This document shows, one piece after another, positions 19,258 through 28,819 of a stretch of DNA of 64,000 nt. Numbering within the stretch: position 1 is the first letter of the stretch; every line of letters starts with the position of its first letter. The translations under genes were made by a program, and so were the position numbers. The notes below the pieces were generated by a model. The model was not told where the DNA came from, made no database searches, and saw only the letters and a program-made list of their open reading frames with translations. Source of the DNA: Chitinophaga pinensis (GTDB taxonomy: Bacteria; Bacteroidota; Bacteroidia; Flavobacteriales_D; Crocinitomicaceae); contig CAMDNE010000003.1 of NCBI GenBank assembly GCA_945902745.1, forward strand, positions 225,669 to 289,668. Reading direction: 5' to 3'.

Positions 19258-20399
19258 ACAGTAAACATTGCAAAGACATATGTAAATCTGGCACTTTCTG
19301 GCACAGCAATTAGGATTGTATCACCAATTTTTAATTTATTGCTTTTCCATAAATCATCTATCATCATGTAAACTGAAGCTGCTCCAACATTTCCACAACT
19401 TTCAAGATTTGTAAACCATTTGTCTTTTGGGATTTCCATACCATTTGACTTCAGTTCATCATAAATTTTATCCTCGAAAAAATAACTTGACATATGAGGA
19501 ACGAAATGATCCACTTGACTTACATTGATTCCTTTTTTAGCAAAAATAATTTCCAAATTCTTAAATCCAAGTTTGACAATATTATCACCTAAAAGTTTTA
19601 CGTCTTGCTTAATACTAAAAATAGATTTTTCAACTGTTTCCATTGTTGAAAAATCGCTGAAACCTTTCAGTTCTCCTCCTTCACCCTTTTCAGCCCCCAT
19701 ATACATGCAAGTTTCAACTTGATTTGCAAAAGAGAAACCTTCTATCCAATCAATTCTCAAAGAAATATCATGTTCATTTTTCTTATCTTCAATTAAAAAT
19801 GCCGCTGAGCCATCAGATAACATCCATCTTAAAAAATCCTTTTCGAAAGCTATAAATGGGTCTTTTTCTAATTCTAATCGTTTTTGAACCTCTAATTCAA
19901 ACTGCTCTGATCTCAATACTCTTGACAATCGTTCTGAACCAGTAGAGATCGTTTTTTTTGATTCTCCTGTTCGAATAGACATGAAATTATATTTCAAGGC
20001 ATGCATTCCAGAACAACAATTTCCAGCAGGAGAAACTACTTCAATGGCATTTGATTCAGGCAACCAACCATGAACCATTACACCATGAGAAGGCATTAAT
20101 TGATCTGGGGAAGAAGTACCACAACTCAATAATTCAACTTCTTTTATTTCTTTTGGATCTTGAACAAATAGTTTTTTTATTGCAAGTGAAGTCATTTCAG
20201 CATTCGTATGCGTTGGTTTACCTTCTTTGGTAATTGCATAATAACGATTCTTAATTCCGTTATTTCGTAATACTATTCTTCTTGATTTTGATGCATGATC
20301 GTTAACAAATCCCAAATATTCTTCCATTTCATCATTTGAAATAGGATTATTAGGGAAAAATGTTGCTGTTCTAGTTATAAAAACTTCCTTTAAAATCAT
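19251..20399 (-). CDS. darB: Beta-ketoacyl-ACP synthase III-like protein, DarB-like
   Basis: KAS III features: SPAGNCCSGMHALKYN, VDHFVPHMSSYFFED, NLESCGNVGAASVYMM; next to a DarA-like gene. Confidence 0.78.
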   Translation of the reverse strand: MILKEVFITRTATFFPNNPISNDEMEEYLGFVNDHASKSRRIVLRNNGIKNRYYAITKEGKPTHTNAEMTSLAIKKLFVQDPKEIKEVELLSCGTSSPDQLMPSHGVMVHGWLPESNAIEVVSPAGNCCSGMHALKYNFMSIRTGESKKTISTGSERLSRVLRSEQFELEVQKRLELEKDPFIAFEKDFLRWMLSDGSAAFLIEDKKNEHDISLRIDWIEGFSFANQVETCMYMGAEKGEGGELKGFSDFSTMETVEKSIFSIKQDVKLLGDNIVKLGFKNLEIIFAKKGINVSQVDHFVPHMSSYFFEDKIYDELKSNGMEIPKDKWFTNLESCGNVGAASVYMMIDDLWKSNKLKIGDTILIAVPESARFTYVFAMFTVC

Positions 20400-21307
20400 T
20401 TTTTATTCAATTCAATGCCGTAAAAATACGCTTTATTCTTATTTATTTTATTCAAAGAAAAAGGTCTAATCAAAATATTATAAACAACTAAAACTATTGG
20501 AGCAACCATGAAAAGAGCTATAATCAAATAATATTTAAAAAAATTAACCCAAACTTTACGTTTTCGAGCAGTTAATCCTTTTTTAGTGATTTGATTAGCC
20601 CAAATTTTAAATAACTTTTTTGCTCTTCCTTCAATAAACAAAATATTGGTATTTATGTTCACACGATTCGTTAAAAGAACATCTTTTTGAAGGTTTTCAA
20701 ACCGATTTTCATCAAGAGATTTTTGAATAATATTCCCAAATAATGAGGCTTCAAGAATATCTTTCTCGCTTATTCCTGGGAGAGGAAAAACACCATATTT
20801 TTTCTCTTTTTTACCCGTCAACATCCAGTGTAATATTGACACAGCACTCAATAAATTTGGGTTTCGATCGATAAATGGAATATTACCAACTAAAATGCCA
20901 TCTGCATCTTTTATTAATTGTTTTACACTTTCTTGAGAATTTAGCCACATGTTTCGTGCTCCAATTACCGTAACAATTGGAGTATTATTCATAATTCTTT
21001 TAAAATGGTCGTTTTTTAAAAGGGCCGTTGCAGGCAATGAGGGAGACAAAAACCAAGGTTGATACCCAAAAATTATCAAATCATACGTATCCCTTTTAAA
21101 AGTAATTTCGTTTAATTCAATCTCTTTTTCTAAAACAGTTTCGGGCATCGCATTGAAAAAGTCGTGCGAAATCCAAGGAAAAGAAAAATTGGTTTTAGGC
21201 TGAACGGAAACAATTTCAATCTCTTCATTAATGGTTGAAACTAAATTTGATAATAAATCAGTTAATTGACCTGATTGAGAATAAGAAATTACTAAGATGT
21301 GTTTCAT
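20396..21307 (-). CDS. darA: Dialkylresorcinol condensing enzyme DarA-like
   Basis: MKHILVISYSQSGQLTDLLSNLV (flavodoxin-like start), FSFPWISHDFFNAMPE, FGYQPWFLSPSLPATALL, GARNMWLNSQE; adjacent to DarB-like KAS III. Recognised from family memory. Confidence 0.78.
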   Translation of the reverse strand: MKHILVISYSQSGQLTDLLSNLVSTINEEIEIVSVQPKTNFSFPWISHDFFNAMPETVLEKEIELNEITFKRDTYDLIIFGYQPWFLSPSLPATALLKNDHFKRIMNNTPIVTVIGARNMWLNSQESVKQLIKDADGILVGNIPFIDRNPNLLSAVSILHWMLTGKKEKKYGVFPLPGISEKDILEASLFGNIIQKSLDENRFENLQKDVLLTNRVNINTNILFIEGRAKKLFKIWANQITKKGLTARKRKVWVNFFKYYLIIALFMVAPIVLVVYNILIRPFSLNKINKNKAYFYGIELNKK

Positions 21308-21311
21308 TCAA

Positions 21312-21755
21312 TTAAAGTTTCAAATTGATGGACGTTTTTGAATAAGAAATTATTGCATTTTTCACTTCTGCATTCAAGGATGAATAGTGTTTCTTTATCC
21401 AACTCGCATCTTCCGAAATATTTCCTTGATATTTAACAAGCTTAGGCGCATTTTCTTGAATTATGAGTCGTAAAAATCGATATTCAGTGCTTTTAGAATT
21501 TAACCCTATTTCATGTTCTAATTGAATACGTCCTTGTTTGAAAATTTCTAATTTATCTTTAGGTGTCTTTTGAAATCCAGCCTTTTTCATAAGTAATGCG
21601 CCCTTATAAGCTTTTTTATCACTTCCTTCTTTTTCTTTTTCAAGTAAAGTGAGCATTGTATTAACAGTTGACAAATCTTTACTCGAAATAACTTTAAAAT
21701 ACTCTTCTTTAGAAAATGATAGCGCTAATACGATATAGATTATAAGACACTTCAT
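21312..21755 (-). CDS. Small secreted hypothetical protein
   Basis: 147 aa with signal-like N-terminus; last gene-order element of the DAR block. Confidence 0.6.
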   Translation of the reverse strand: MKCLIIYIVLALSFSKEEYFKVISSKDLSTVNTMLTLLEKEKEGSDKKAYKGALLMKKAGFQKTPKDKLEIFKQGRIQLEHEIGLNSKSTEYRFLRLIIQENAPKLVKYQGNISEDASWIKKHYSSLNAEVKNAIISYSKTSINLKL

Positions 21756-21843
21756 GTTAATTATTGTTGCAGGATTAATTCAAAATTAACTTAAAATACT
21801 TAGAAGTAATTCAACTTTATTACAAATATTCCGTTGCACCTCT

Positions 21844-21851
21844 TAAATTTG
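21844..21851 (+). promoter_or_regulatory. Candidate -7 box
   Basis: TAAATTTG (matches TAnnTTTG), 19 bp upstream of ATG at 21871; no convincing -33 element. Confidence 0.35.
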
Positions 21852-21870
21852 CAATTCTAACACAATTTTA

Positions 21871-23031
21871 ATGTTGACAATTTCAGATATTCAAGGATGT
21901 ATTATTATTCCAACATACAATAACGAAAAAACGTTAAGGCGGGTTGTTCTTGAAATAATGTCCATTGTGCCCAAAGAATCCATTATCATCGTAAATGATG
22001 GTTCAACAGATTCAACTCGTGAAATTCTAAATGAATTTGAAAATCAACTACTCATTCTTACAAATGAACAAAACAAAGGCAAAGGATTTTCCTTGCGCAA
22101 AGGATTTAAAAAAGCCATTGAATTAGGGTTTGAAAACGCAATAACAATTGACTCAGATGGTCAACATTATCCTGAAGATATTCAGTTAATAATAGAAAAA
22201 GGATATGAAAACAAAGGAGCTGTAATTATGGGCTCCCGAAATATGCAGCAAGATGGAGTCCCTCAAAAAAGCTCGTTTGGAAATAAATTTTCTAATTTTT
22301 GGTTCAAGATTGAAACATGGATTAATTTACCTGACACACAAACTGGTTTTAGATTATATCCGCTAGAACCTTTAAGGAAAATGCACTTATTCACTAATAA
22401 ATTTGAACTTGAAATAGAGGTAATTGTTCGTTTAGCGTGGAAAAATGTAAAATTCGTACCGGTACAAATCAGAGTGAAATATGACCCTGATGAACGCGTT
22501 TCTCATTTCCGTCCAGGTCGAGACTTTTTTAGAATTAGCGTGCTCAATAGTATCTTGGTAACATTTGCTTTAATCTATTATTACCCGAAGAAATTTCTGT
22601 CAATAGAGACCTTAAAATTGATAAAACATGAGGCAATTAAACCGGAAGAAACAAACTTAAAAAAGGCGTTTTCAATTGGATTTGGCTTTTTTATGGGAAT
22701 CATTCCGTTATGGGGATTTCAGTTATTAATTGGAATTCCACTTGCCGTTTTATTTCGAATGAATAAAGTATTATTCATTGCATCAGCGAATATTTCAATT
22801 CCACCGATGATCCCATTAATCATTTATTTTAGTTTATTGACGGGACAATTGTTTGTTCAAGGCAATTTTGAGCATTCACAATTATTAGATTTTTCTAGTG
22901 CTGTTGTACAAAATAATATTCAACAATATTTTATTGGCGCAACGGTATTAGCACTTTTGGCTTTTATTGTTGGTTTTGTGCTTTCTTATCTGTTTTTATC
23001 AGCTGTTCGAAAGAATCCTACTCCACAATAA
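21871..23031 (+). CDS. Family 2 glycosyltransferase fused to a C-terminal DUF2062 membrane domain
   Basis: IIIPTYNNEKTLRRVVLEI...IIVNDGSTDST, TIDSDGQH; C-terminal 'FSIGFGFFMGIIPLWGFQLLIGIPLAVLFRMNKVLFIASANISIPPMIPLIIY'. Confidence 0.88.
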   Translation: MLTISDIQGCIIIPTYNNEKTLRRVVLEIMSIVPKESIIIVNDGSTDSTREILNEFENQLLILTNEQNKGKGFSLRKGFKKAIELGFENAITIDSDGQHYPEDIQLIIEKGYENKGAVIMGSRNMQQDGVPQKSSFGNKFSNFWFKIETWINLPDTQTGFRLYPLEPLRKMHLFTNKFELEIEVIVRLAWKNVKFVPVQIRVKYDPDERVSHFRPGRDFFRISVLNSILVTFALIYYYPKKFLSIETLKLIKHEAIKPEETNLKKAFSIGFGFFMGIIPLWGFQLLIGIPLAVLFRMNKVLFIASANISIPPMIPLIIYFSLLTGQLFVQGNFEHSQLLDFSSAVVQNNIQQYFIGATVLALLAFIVGFVLSYLFLSAVRKNPTPQ

Positions 23032-23392
23032 TATATTCTGCACCAATTTTCAAATAAACAGTTTGTTGATCTAGAATTTGAGCACTTATTCTAATTCGCT
23101 TATTTTCATGTTCTAAAACATCTATTTTAACATTCACCTCAGAAGAAGTAAGCGGATTTAAAATTGCTAAAAATTTACAATTTGACATTTTCGACATTTT
23201 CAACGTTTTCTGTATTCCTTCAGAAACAATTTCTTTAACAATTTCCATTTCCACTACGCCAGGAGTTATAGGGTTATTAGGGAAATGTCCTTCGAAAATT
23301 GAATGATTTGAATCAATTTTAATTGAAGCATGAATCTTGTTTTCAACGAATTCAAGTTCATTTATGGTGTAAAAATTATCTTTTAATATCAT
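23018..23392 (-). CDS. 3-hydroxyacyl-ACP dehydratase (FabZ-like hotdog)
   Basis: IFEGHFPNNPITPGVVEMEI active-site motif. Confidence 0.85.
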   Translation of the reverse strand: MILKDNFYTINELEFVENKIHASIKIDSNHSIFEGHFPNNPITPGVVEMEIVKEIVSEGIQKTLKMSKMSNCKFLAILNPLTSSEVNVKIDVLEHENKRIRISAQILDQQTVYLKIGAEYIIVE

Positions 23393-24018
23393 TTGAAATC
23401 ACTGAATTTTGTGTCACTAATTGAATTATTTAGAAGCACGTTACTAAAGGAATATACTAATTTTTCATTTTCTGATTCTACTAAACTCATTTCCTTTAGT
23501 AGAATGTCTTTTTTATCAAAAATCAAAATTACATTATCTATATATTTTGATAAGCGCTCTGATGTTGGTTTTAATATCAATTTATATTGGGAAGAATTTT
23601 CATAATACGAAATTTTAAAATCTTTGTCATCCAAAAATGTACCTGACAACATTTTTACCATTAAACTTTGAATTTTCTTAACAATAGCTTTCGTTGAAGG
23701 GTCTTTTATTTCTTTTCCTTTTTCACTGTATCTAACTTTATTTCCATCAATCAACAAAATCTTTTTTACCGGACTAATATGCTCCCATCTAATCTTTTGA
23801 GCTTGTTTATAATAAAGTTTACCTGTTGCTTTTTGAGTGTCTTCAAACATTTCTGAATATACTGTTTCTTTGAAGTCAGCAATCAACGATTTTGTCAATT
23901 TTTGTTGTTTCTGTATTGCAGACTTACATTTTGAAGGATCAGTAATTTTTTTAAATTCTTGACTGAATGCACTTGTACACAAAAAGATGAAAAATAGTAC
24001 GTTAAATAATTTAGTCAT
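23389..24018 (-). CDS. LolA-like outer membrane lipoprotein carrier protein
   Basis: Signal peptide; 'LIADFKETVYSEMFEDTQKATGKLYYKQAQKIRWEHISPVKKILLIDGNKVRYSEKGK' LolA-like pattern. Confidence 0.8.
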   Translation of the reverse strand: MTKLFNVLFFIFLCTSAFSQEFKKITDPSKCKSAIQKQQKLTKSLIADFKETVYSEMFEDTQKATGKLYYKQAQKIRWEHISPVKKILLIDGNKVRYSEKGKEIKDPSTKAIVKKIQSLMVKMLSGTFLDDKDFKISYYENSSQYKLILKPTSERLSKYIDNVILIFDKKDILLKEMSLVESENEKLVYSFSNVLLNNSISDTKFSDFK

Positions 24019-24772
24019 TCAAAAACGAATTAATTTGATTCTTATTGGCAAAGATAATGCCTTTTTCTTCTGACTCTTTTAAAAACAAACTAAGTGCTTC
24101 CGAAGTTTGTTTTAAATTATCATGCAGTAAAATAATGCTTCCCGGTTTTGCTAGGAATAATAATCTTTTAGCTAGTTTTTTGGGATTTCGAATAACAGTG
24201 TCATAGGAGCGTTTATTCCATCCTATAATATTTAGCGATAACTTGTTCACGACTCTAGCAATAATCGGATTTGTATAACCAATCGGTGGTCGGAATAAAT
24301 TTGTTTGAATTCCCTGATTTATCAATAAATTATTCAATTCAACAATTTCTTTTTCAACTTTTACTCCGTTTAATAATGCAAACATTGGGTGATGTGAAAA
24401 AGTATGATTTCCGATGAAATGACCATCATCCATGATTCGTTTTATTAATTCATTCTCGGATTTCACTTTGGTTCCAATCACAAAAAATATAGCAGTCACG
24501 TTATATTCTTTAAGAAGATCTAAAACAATGGGTGTCGTCTGGGGATTTGGACCATCATCAAAAGTTAACAAAACATGTGGTTTTGGTAATGCGTTCTTTG
24601 ATTGAACAAAATAATTAAATGTCATGAATATTACACCATAACTTACAATCAAAAAGAAAAACAAAAATACTGCAAGAAGAATCCATGTTAAATTTGAATT
24701 ACCCCAATACATGAATGAGAGTAAAACCATATTCAACACGAAAAGACTTATGTTAATTTTATGCTTTGTCAT
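24011..24772 (-). CDS. Polysaccharide deacetylase family protein
   Basis: NodB motifs LLTFDDGPNPQTTP and IGNHTFSHHP; LFRPPIGY. Confidence 0.93.
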   Translation of the reverse strand: MTKHKINISLFVLNMVLLSFMYWGNSNLTWILLAVFLFFFLIVSYGVIFMTFNYFVQSKNALPKPHVLLTFDDGPNPQTTPIVLDLLKEYNVTAIFFVIGTKVKSENELIKRIMDDGHFIGNHTFSHHPMFALLNGVKVEKEIVELNNLLINQGIQTNLFRPPIGYTNPIIARVVNKLSLNIIGWNKRSYDTVIRNPKKLAKRLLFLAKPGSIILLHDNLKQTSEALSLFLKESEEKGIIFANKNQINSFLND

Positions 24773-25676
24773 TTTTTAACAGAATCAATCCTAAACTATT
24801 ATTACAACCTGAATTTACAATCAAAGCATATTTTTTCGCCTCTTTTATTAGCCAATCATGAGCCAAATGAACTCCAAAAGCATTGGCAGTAAAATATAAG
24901 CCCGAATACGCTTCATAATTAACAACCATTTCTTTAGGGTAATCAAGCGAATTTTGATTCGTATATATGCGATCAATTTCATTGATTTCAATTTTTAATT
25001 CTCGCAAAAAAAGATCAATATCCACTTCAATATCCTTCGCTTTTATAATTGAACGGCATGCCTTAAATCCTATTTCAGATTTTGATTTCTTTTTCGAAAG
25101 AGCAAAAAATGTAGTTCCAGAGGTTACAATCGAATTTTCAGGTAAGACAATTGGTTTTAATTTATTTAAAAAGTCGATAGCTTCATCAGCAACACCCAAT
25201 AAAACAAAATCCTTGCCTTCATCACAACACAACATTGAGTCAATTAGTGCCATTTCAAGCGACAAATTGTTTTGTGTGTGCGTCATATTATAAGAATGAT
25301 TTTTTAATTCAAGTGAAATCAATCCAGAAATTGTATTGTGGGTAGATTGAATAAATGCGGTTGGCGATAATATCTCACCTTCTACAGTATTTATTACATT
25401 TAAAAACTTCTCAGTGTCGGTTAAACATCCCAACGCTGTTCCGACTGAGATTGCTTCAAATGGAATTGTAATCGCTTCTTGACATTCTTTTGCAGCTGCA
25501 ACTGCCATGCGTAAAATTGGGCTTAGCCTTCTTAATGAAGCTGGAAGAATATATTTTTTGTAATCTGGAGAAATCAAAACAGCATCCTCAGTAATTTCAA
25601 CCAATGAATCATTAACATCCGTTTGATTAAATGAATCCTGATGCGTAATTGAAGCTATTTTGTGGATATAATACAT
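24759..25676 (-). CDS. CLF-like beta-ketoacyl synthase partner
   Basis: KS-fold similarity to the 13296 protein (TAFIQSTHNTISGLISLELKNHSYNMTHTQNNLSLEMALIDSML); no nucleophile Cys. Confidence 0.78.
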   Translation of the reverse strand: MYYIHKIASITHQDSFNQTDVNDSLVEITEDAVLISPDYKKYILPASLRRLSPILRMAVAAAKECQEAITIPFEAISVGTALGCLTDTEKFLNVINTVEGEILSPTAFIQSTHNTISGLISLELKNHSYNMTHTQNNLSLEMALIDSMLCCDEGKDFVLLGVADEAIDFLNKLKPIVLPENSIVTSGTTFFALSKKKSKSEIGFKACRSIIKAKDIEVDIDLFLRELKIEINEIDRIYTNQNSLDYPKEMVVNYEAYSGLYFTANAFGVHLAHDWLIKEAKKYALIVNSGCNNSLGLILLKNDKA

Positions 25677-25679
25677 TCT

Positions 25680-26855
25680 TTATATTTTTGAAAAAATCAA
25701 TGTTGAATTATTCCCTCCAAAACCGAATGAATTCGACAAAACATGCGTTACTTCACTATTTTTTTGAATATTTTTTATAGGGATCAAGCCAGTTTCTTCA
25801 ATTGGTGTTGTGTGATTCAAGTTAGGAAAAAGCATGCTGTTTTGTATGCTTAAGATTGCAAATACCGATTCAATTCCACCGCTTGCAGCTAGCGTATGAC
25901 CCGTATAGGACTTGGTTGAACTAAATGGAGGCACCTTACCATTAAAAACATTTATAAAAGCTTTCGATTCAGATAAATCATTATTTGGAGTTGCAGTGCC
26001 ATGCGCATTGACATAATTAATTTCATGGGGTTCAAGTCTGGCTTGTTTCAATGCTTGCTTCATTGATAGAATTGCCCCATCTCCATCTGGTGAAGATGCC
26101 GTTTGATGATACGCATCTGATGCATTGCTCCAACCTGATAATTTTGCTAATACCTCTTTTCCTGTAATTTCTAAAGATTTTTTCGATTCTAACACCAAGA
26201 AACCGGCTCCTTCTCCAAGATTCAATCCTTTTCTTGAATTATCAAAGGGCTTGCACCATTCATCATCAAATATCATCAATGAACGAAATCCATATATTGT
26301 AAATTGCGTTAAACAGTCTGTCCCGCCAACTACCACCCTATCTAATTGACCTGATTGAATTAAACGAGCGCCCATCATAATGGCGTTTGCAGCAGAAGAG
26401 CATGCAGTTGAAATAGTATTTACAAAACCAGTGATCCCAAGTTCTAGTGCTATTTGTTCAGAAGTGGTTCCGCTTGGATGATGAAAATATTTTTTATAGT
26501 TTGGTTTTTCGCCAGCCATTTCATTCCGATATTCTACTTCGGAAATGTCCATTCCACCAACTGATGTTCCAGATATTAATCCAGTTCGAAGAGCCTCAAA
26601 ATGACTATGATTTTTGAAAGCCTCTTTGGCAGCAACCATTCCTAGTAAGGCCGTTCGAGATCCATCTGTCTTTAAATCAAATTCTACTTTTAACGCATCA
26701 TTTGACAAACCGATTTCACCAACTTTAAATTTTGACGTAAAACTTTTCAACCCCTGTTTTATGGCCGTTTTTTCTTGAATCAAAGAAGAAAAATTTTCTT
26801 CGACATTCTTTCCTATCGCAGAAATCACTCCATAACCAGTGATAAAAATGTCCAT
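25680..26855 (-). CDS. Beta-ketoacyl-ACP synthase (FabF-type)
   Basis: NTISTACSSAANAI, NAHGTATPNND, STKSYTGHTLAASGG; clear paralogue of the 14339-15532 KS. Confidence 0.93.
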   Translation of the reverse strand: MDIFITGYGVISAIGKNVEENFSSLIQEKTAIKQGLKSFTSKFKVGEIGLSNDALKVEFDLKTDGSRTALLGMVAAKEAFKNHSHFEALRTGLISGTSVGGMDISEVEYRNEMAGEKPNYKKYFHHPSGTTSEQIALELGITGFVNTISTACSSAANAIMMGARLIQSGQLDRVVVGGTDCLTQFTIYGFRSLMIFDDEWCKPFDNSRKGLNLGEGAGFLVLESKKSLEITGKEVLAKLSGWSNASDAYHQTASSPDGDGAILSMKQALKQARLEPHEINYVNAHGTATPNNDLSESKAFINVFNGKVPPFSSTKSYTGHTLAASGGIESVFAILSIQNSMLFPNLNHTTPIEETGLIPIKNIQKNSEVTHVLSNSFGFGGNNSTLIFSKI

Positions 26856-26860
26856 TTTTC

Positions 26861-27115
26861 TTATTTTTTACTTTCAATAAAATCAGCCATTGAATCAACC
26901 GAATGAAAGATTTCTCTTGCTGCAGCTGGATCTTCAATTTTTATCCCATAGAAACTATCAAGCAATACAATAAACTCCAATGCATCAATTGAATCAAGTC
27001 CTAATCCTTCATCACCAAATAACGGAGAATCATTTTTAATATCTGCCGGAGTCAAATCTTCTAAATTTAACTGCTCAATTATTTGAGACTTTAATTGTTC
27101 TTTTAATTCACTCAT
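26861..27115 (-). CDS. Acyl carrier protein
   Basis: 84 aa with DEGLGLDSIDALEF. Confidence 0.92.
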   Translation of the reverse strand: MSELKEQLKSQIIEQLNLEDLTPADIKNDSPLFGDEGLGLDSIDALEFIVLLDSFYGIKIEDPAAAREIFHSVDSMADFIESKK

Positions 27116-27722
27116 TTCTATAGGTATTTAATATTTCATTTAATTTGTTTGATAAATTATCATTAACAACTTCAGATTTAGCAACAAGAAACATAAAACA
27201 TTCATCTTCGGGAGCACCTTTCATTTCAACCCAACCACATAAACAATATTCATTTCCTCGTAAAAATGACATTTCAATTTGATCAATAAAAAAATTAGAA
27301 TCAAATTTAGTTAAAATAAAAAAGATATTTTCACCAAACCATTTATGCTTTATTGCTAACTCCCCTGTTAATATGTTTGGCAATGTATAAACAAATAAGG
27401 AAGGGCTGGGATTTTTTTTAATCTCATAAGATTCAATAAATCGTATATCAGTTTCTTTACTTGAACTAGAATTTGCAAAAATAAATTGTAATTCATTTTC
27501 AACATGCAATAAATCCTTATATGAATCACGGAGAAGATAATCGCCTAGAAAAGAACCCTTTGAAAGTAGATCCATTTTGTAAAACTTAGGATAGTCTATT
27601 TCTAATTCAGAAAAATATTTTTTTAAATAATTTTCCTCAGTTGCAATTGACACATTCTGACCATTTAAAAAGGCACCTCTTGGGTTGATATAACTGTGAC
27701 CGATTATTTTCATTGAATGCAT
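27108..27722 (-). CDS. Truncated ketosynthase/CLF-like protein
   Basis: 204 aa; 'PSLFVYTLPNILTGELAIKHKWFGENIFFILTKFDSNFFIDQIEMSFLRGNEYCLCGWVEM' aligns by eye with CLF segment 'THFVQSTPNALAGQIALMSKNTGYNVTHVNGALAFENALLDAMMFLE'; lacks the C-terminal KS half. Confidence 0.6.
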   Translation of the reverse strand: MHSMKIIGHSYINPRGAFLNGQNVSIATEENYLKKYFSELEIDYPKFYKMDLLSKGSFLGDYLLRDSYKDLLHVENELQFIFANSSSSKETDIRFIESYEIKKNPSPSLFVYTLPNILTGELAIKHKWFGENIFFILTKFDSNFFIDQIEMSFLRGNEYCLCGWVEMKGAPEDECFMFLVAKSEVVNDNLSNKLNEILNTYRNE

Positions 27723-28819
27723 TTTAATAAAACAGCAGCATTTCCACCGCCAAAACCTGAGGCTGTTTTTAAAACTGTATTAACTTCCATCTTTCGATTT
27801 TCAGAAATTATATTTAATGTTTCTGTTGTTCCAATTTCCGAATAACCGATGCTTTTAAACAAAACATTTTTTTCCATAGAAACCATACACATTATTATTT
27901 CAATAATCCCTGCAGCACCCAAGGTATGACCAAAATATCCTTTAAAACTATTGGTTGGAATATGACATAAACCTAAACGACTAAAAGCAATTGCTTCCAT
28001 TTCATCATTATACAACGTAGCTGTTCCGTGTGCAGAAATAAAATCAATTTCCTCCTTTGAAACTTCTGATCTTTCTAATGTTTTGTTGATTGCTCTATAT
28101 AATCCTTCACCAGTCCGTGAAGGTCCTGAAATATGATTCGCGTCATTAGAAGAAGCTCCACCTAATACCTCTACATTAAAATCTTCATCAGGAGTATTCT
28201 TCATTACTAAAATTCCACACGCTTCGCCTAAAGAGATTCCTTTTCTTTCCTTATCAAATGGCCGACAAGCTTCATTGCTCAAGGCAAATAAACTTTGAAA
28301 TCCATAAATAATGAAATCAGATAATGCATCAATACCAATAATAATAACTTGATTAAATTTGCCTGATTGAATATAATCTGCAGCGGTATTAACGGCTAAA
28401 ACTCCAGAAATACAAGCATTTGAAATTATTACAGGTTCACTGAATGTATGAATGATTTCATCAATAATTTTTCTAGTTGATTCAAATGTATCTAGTGGAA
28501 TAGCTGCCAAATTTGCTTTTGTAGTGCTTACAATTATTCCGGTTTTTGGATTTTGAAGAAATGAGCTTGAATAATTTTCAATTAATTTTTCGCAAGCCTG
28601 CTTTAACAATGTATCATACCTTGAATTTCCTAAGCCTTCAATTTTAGCTAGAAATAGATTTTCAGCATTAAATCCTGTTTTTTCTTCCTTCTTTATACCG
28701 GATTTATTTTCAAAAAAAGCTGAATAATGTTCTTCAACACTATCCCCTAAAGGACTTATGATAGCACCATATTTTAAATAACACTTCAAGCTTCTTTCCA
28801 GTTTTGGTTGTTCTCCCAA
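27710..28819 (-). CDS. Beta-ketoacyl-ACP synthase
   Basis: VIISNACISGVLAVNTAA, SAHGTATLYND, SFKGYFGHTLGAAG. Confidence 0.9.
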   Translation of the reverse strand: MGEQPKLERSLKCYLKYGAIISPLGDSVEEHYSAFFENKSGIKKEEKTGFNAENLFLAKIEGLGNSRYDTLLKQACEKLIENYSSSFLQNPKTGIIVSTTKANLAAIPLDTFESTRKIIDEIIHTFSEPVIISNACISGVLAVNTAADYIQSGKFNQVIIIGIDALSDFIIYGFQSLFALSNEACRPFDKERKGISLGEACGILVMKNTPDEDFNVEVLGGASSNDANHISGPSRTGEGLYRAINKTLERSEVSKEEIDFISAHGTATLYNDEMEAIAFSRLGLCHIPTNSFKGYFGHTLGAAGIIEIIMCMVSMEKNVLFKSIGYSEIGTTETLNIISENRKMEVNTVLKTASGFGGGNAAVLLKCIQ

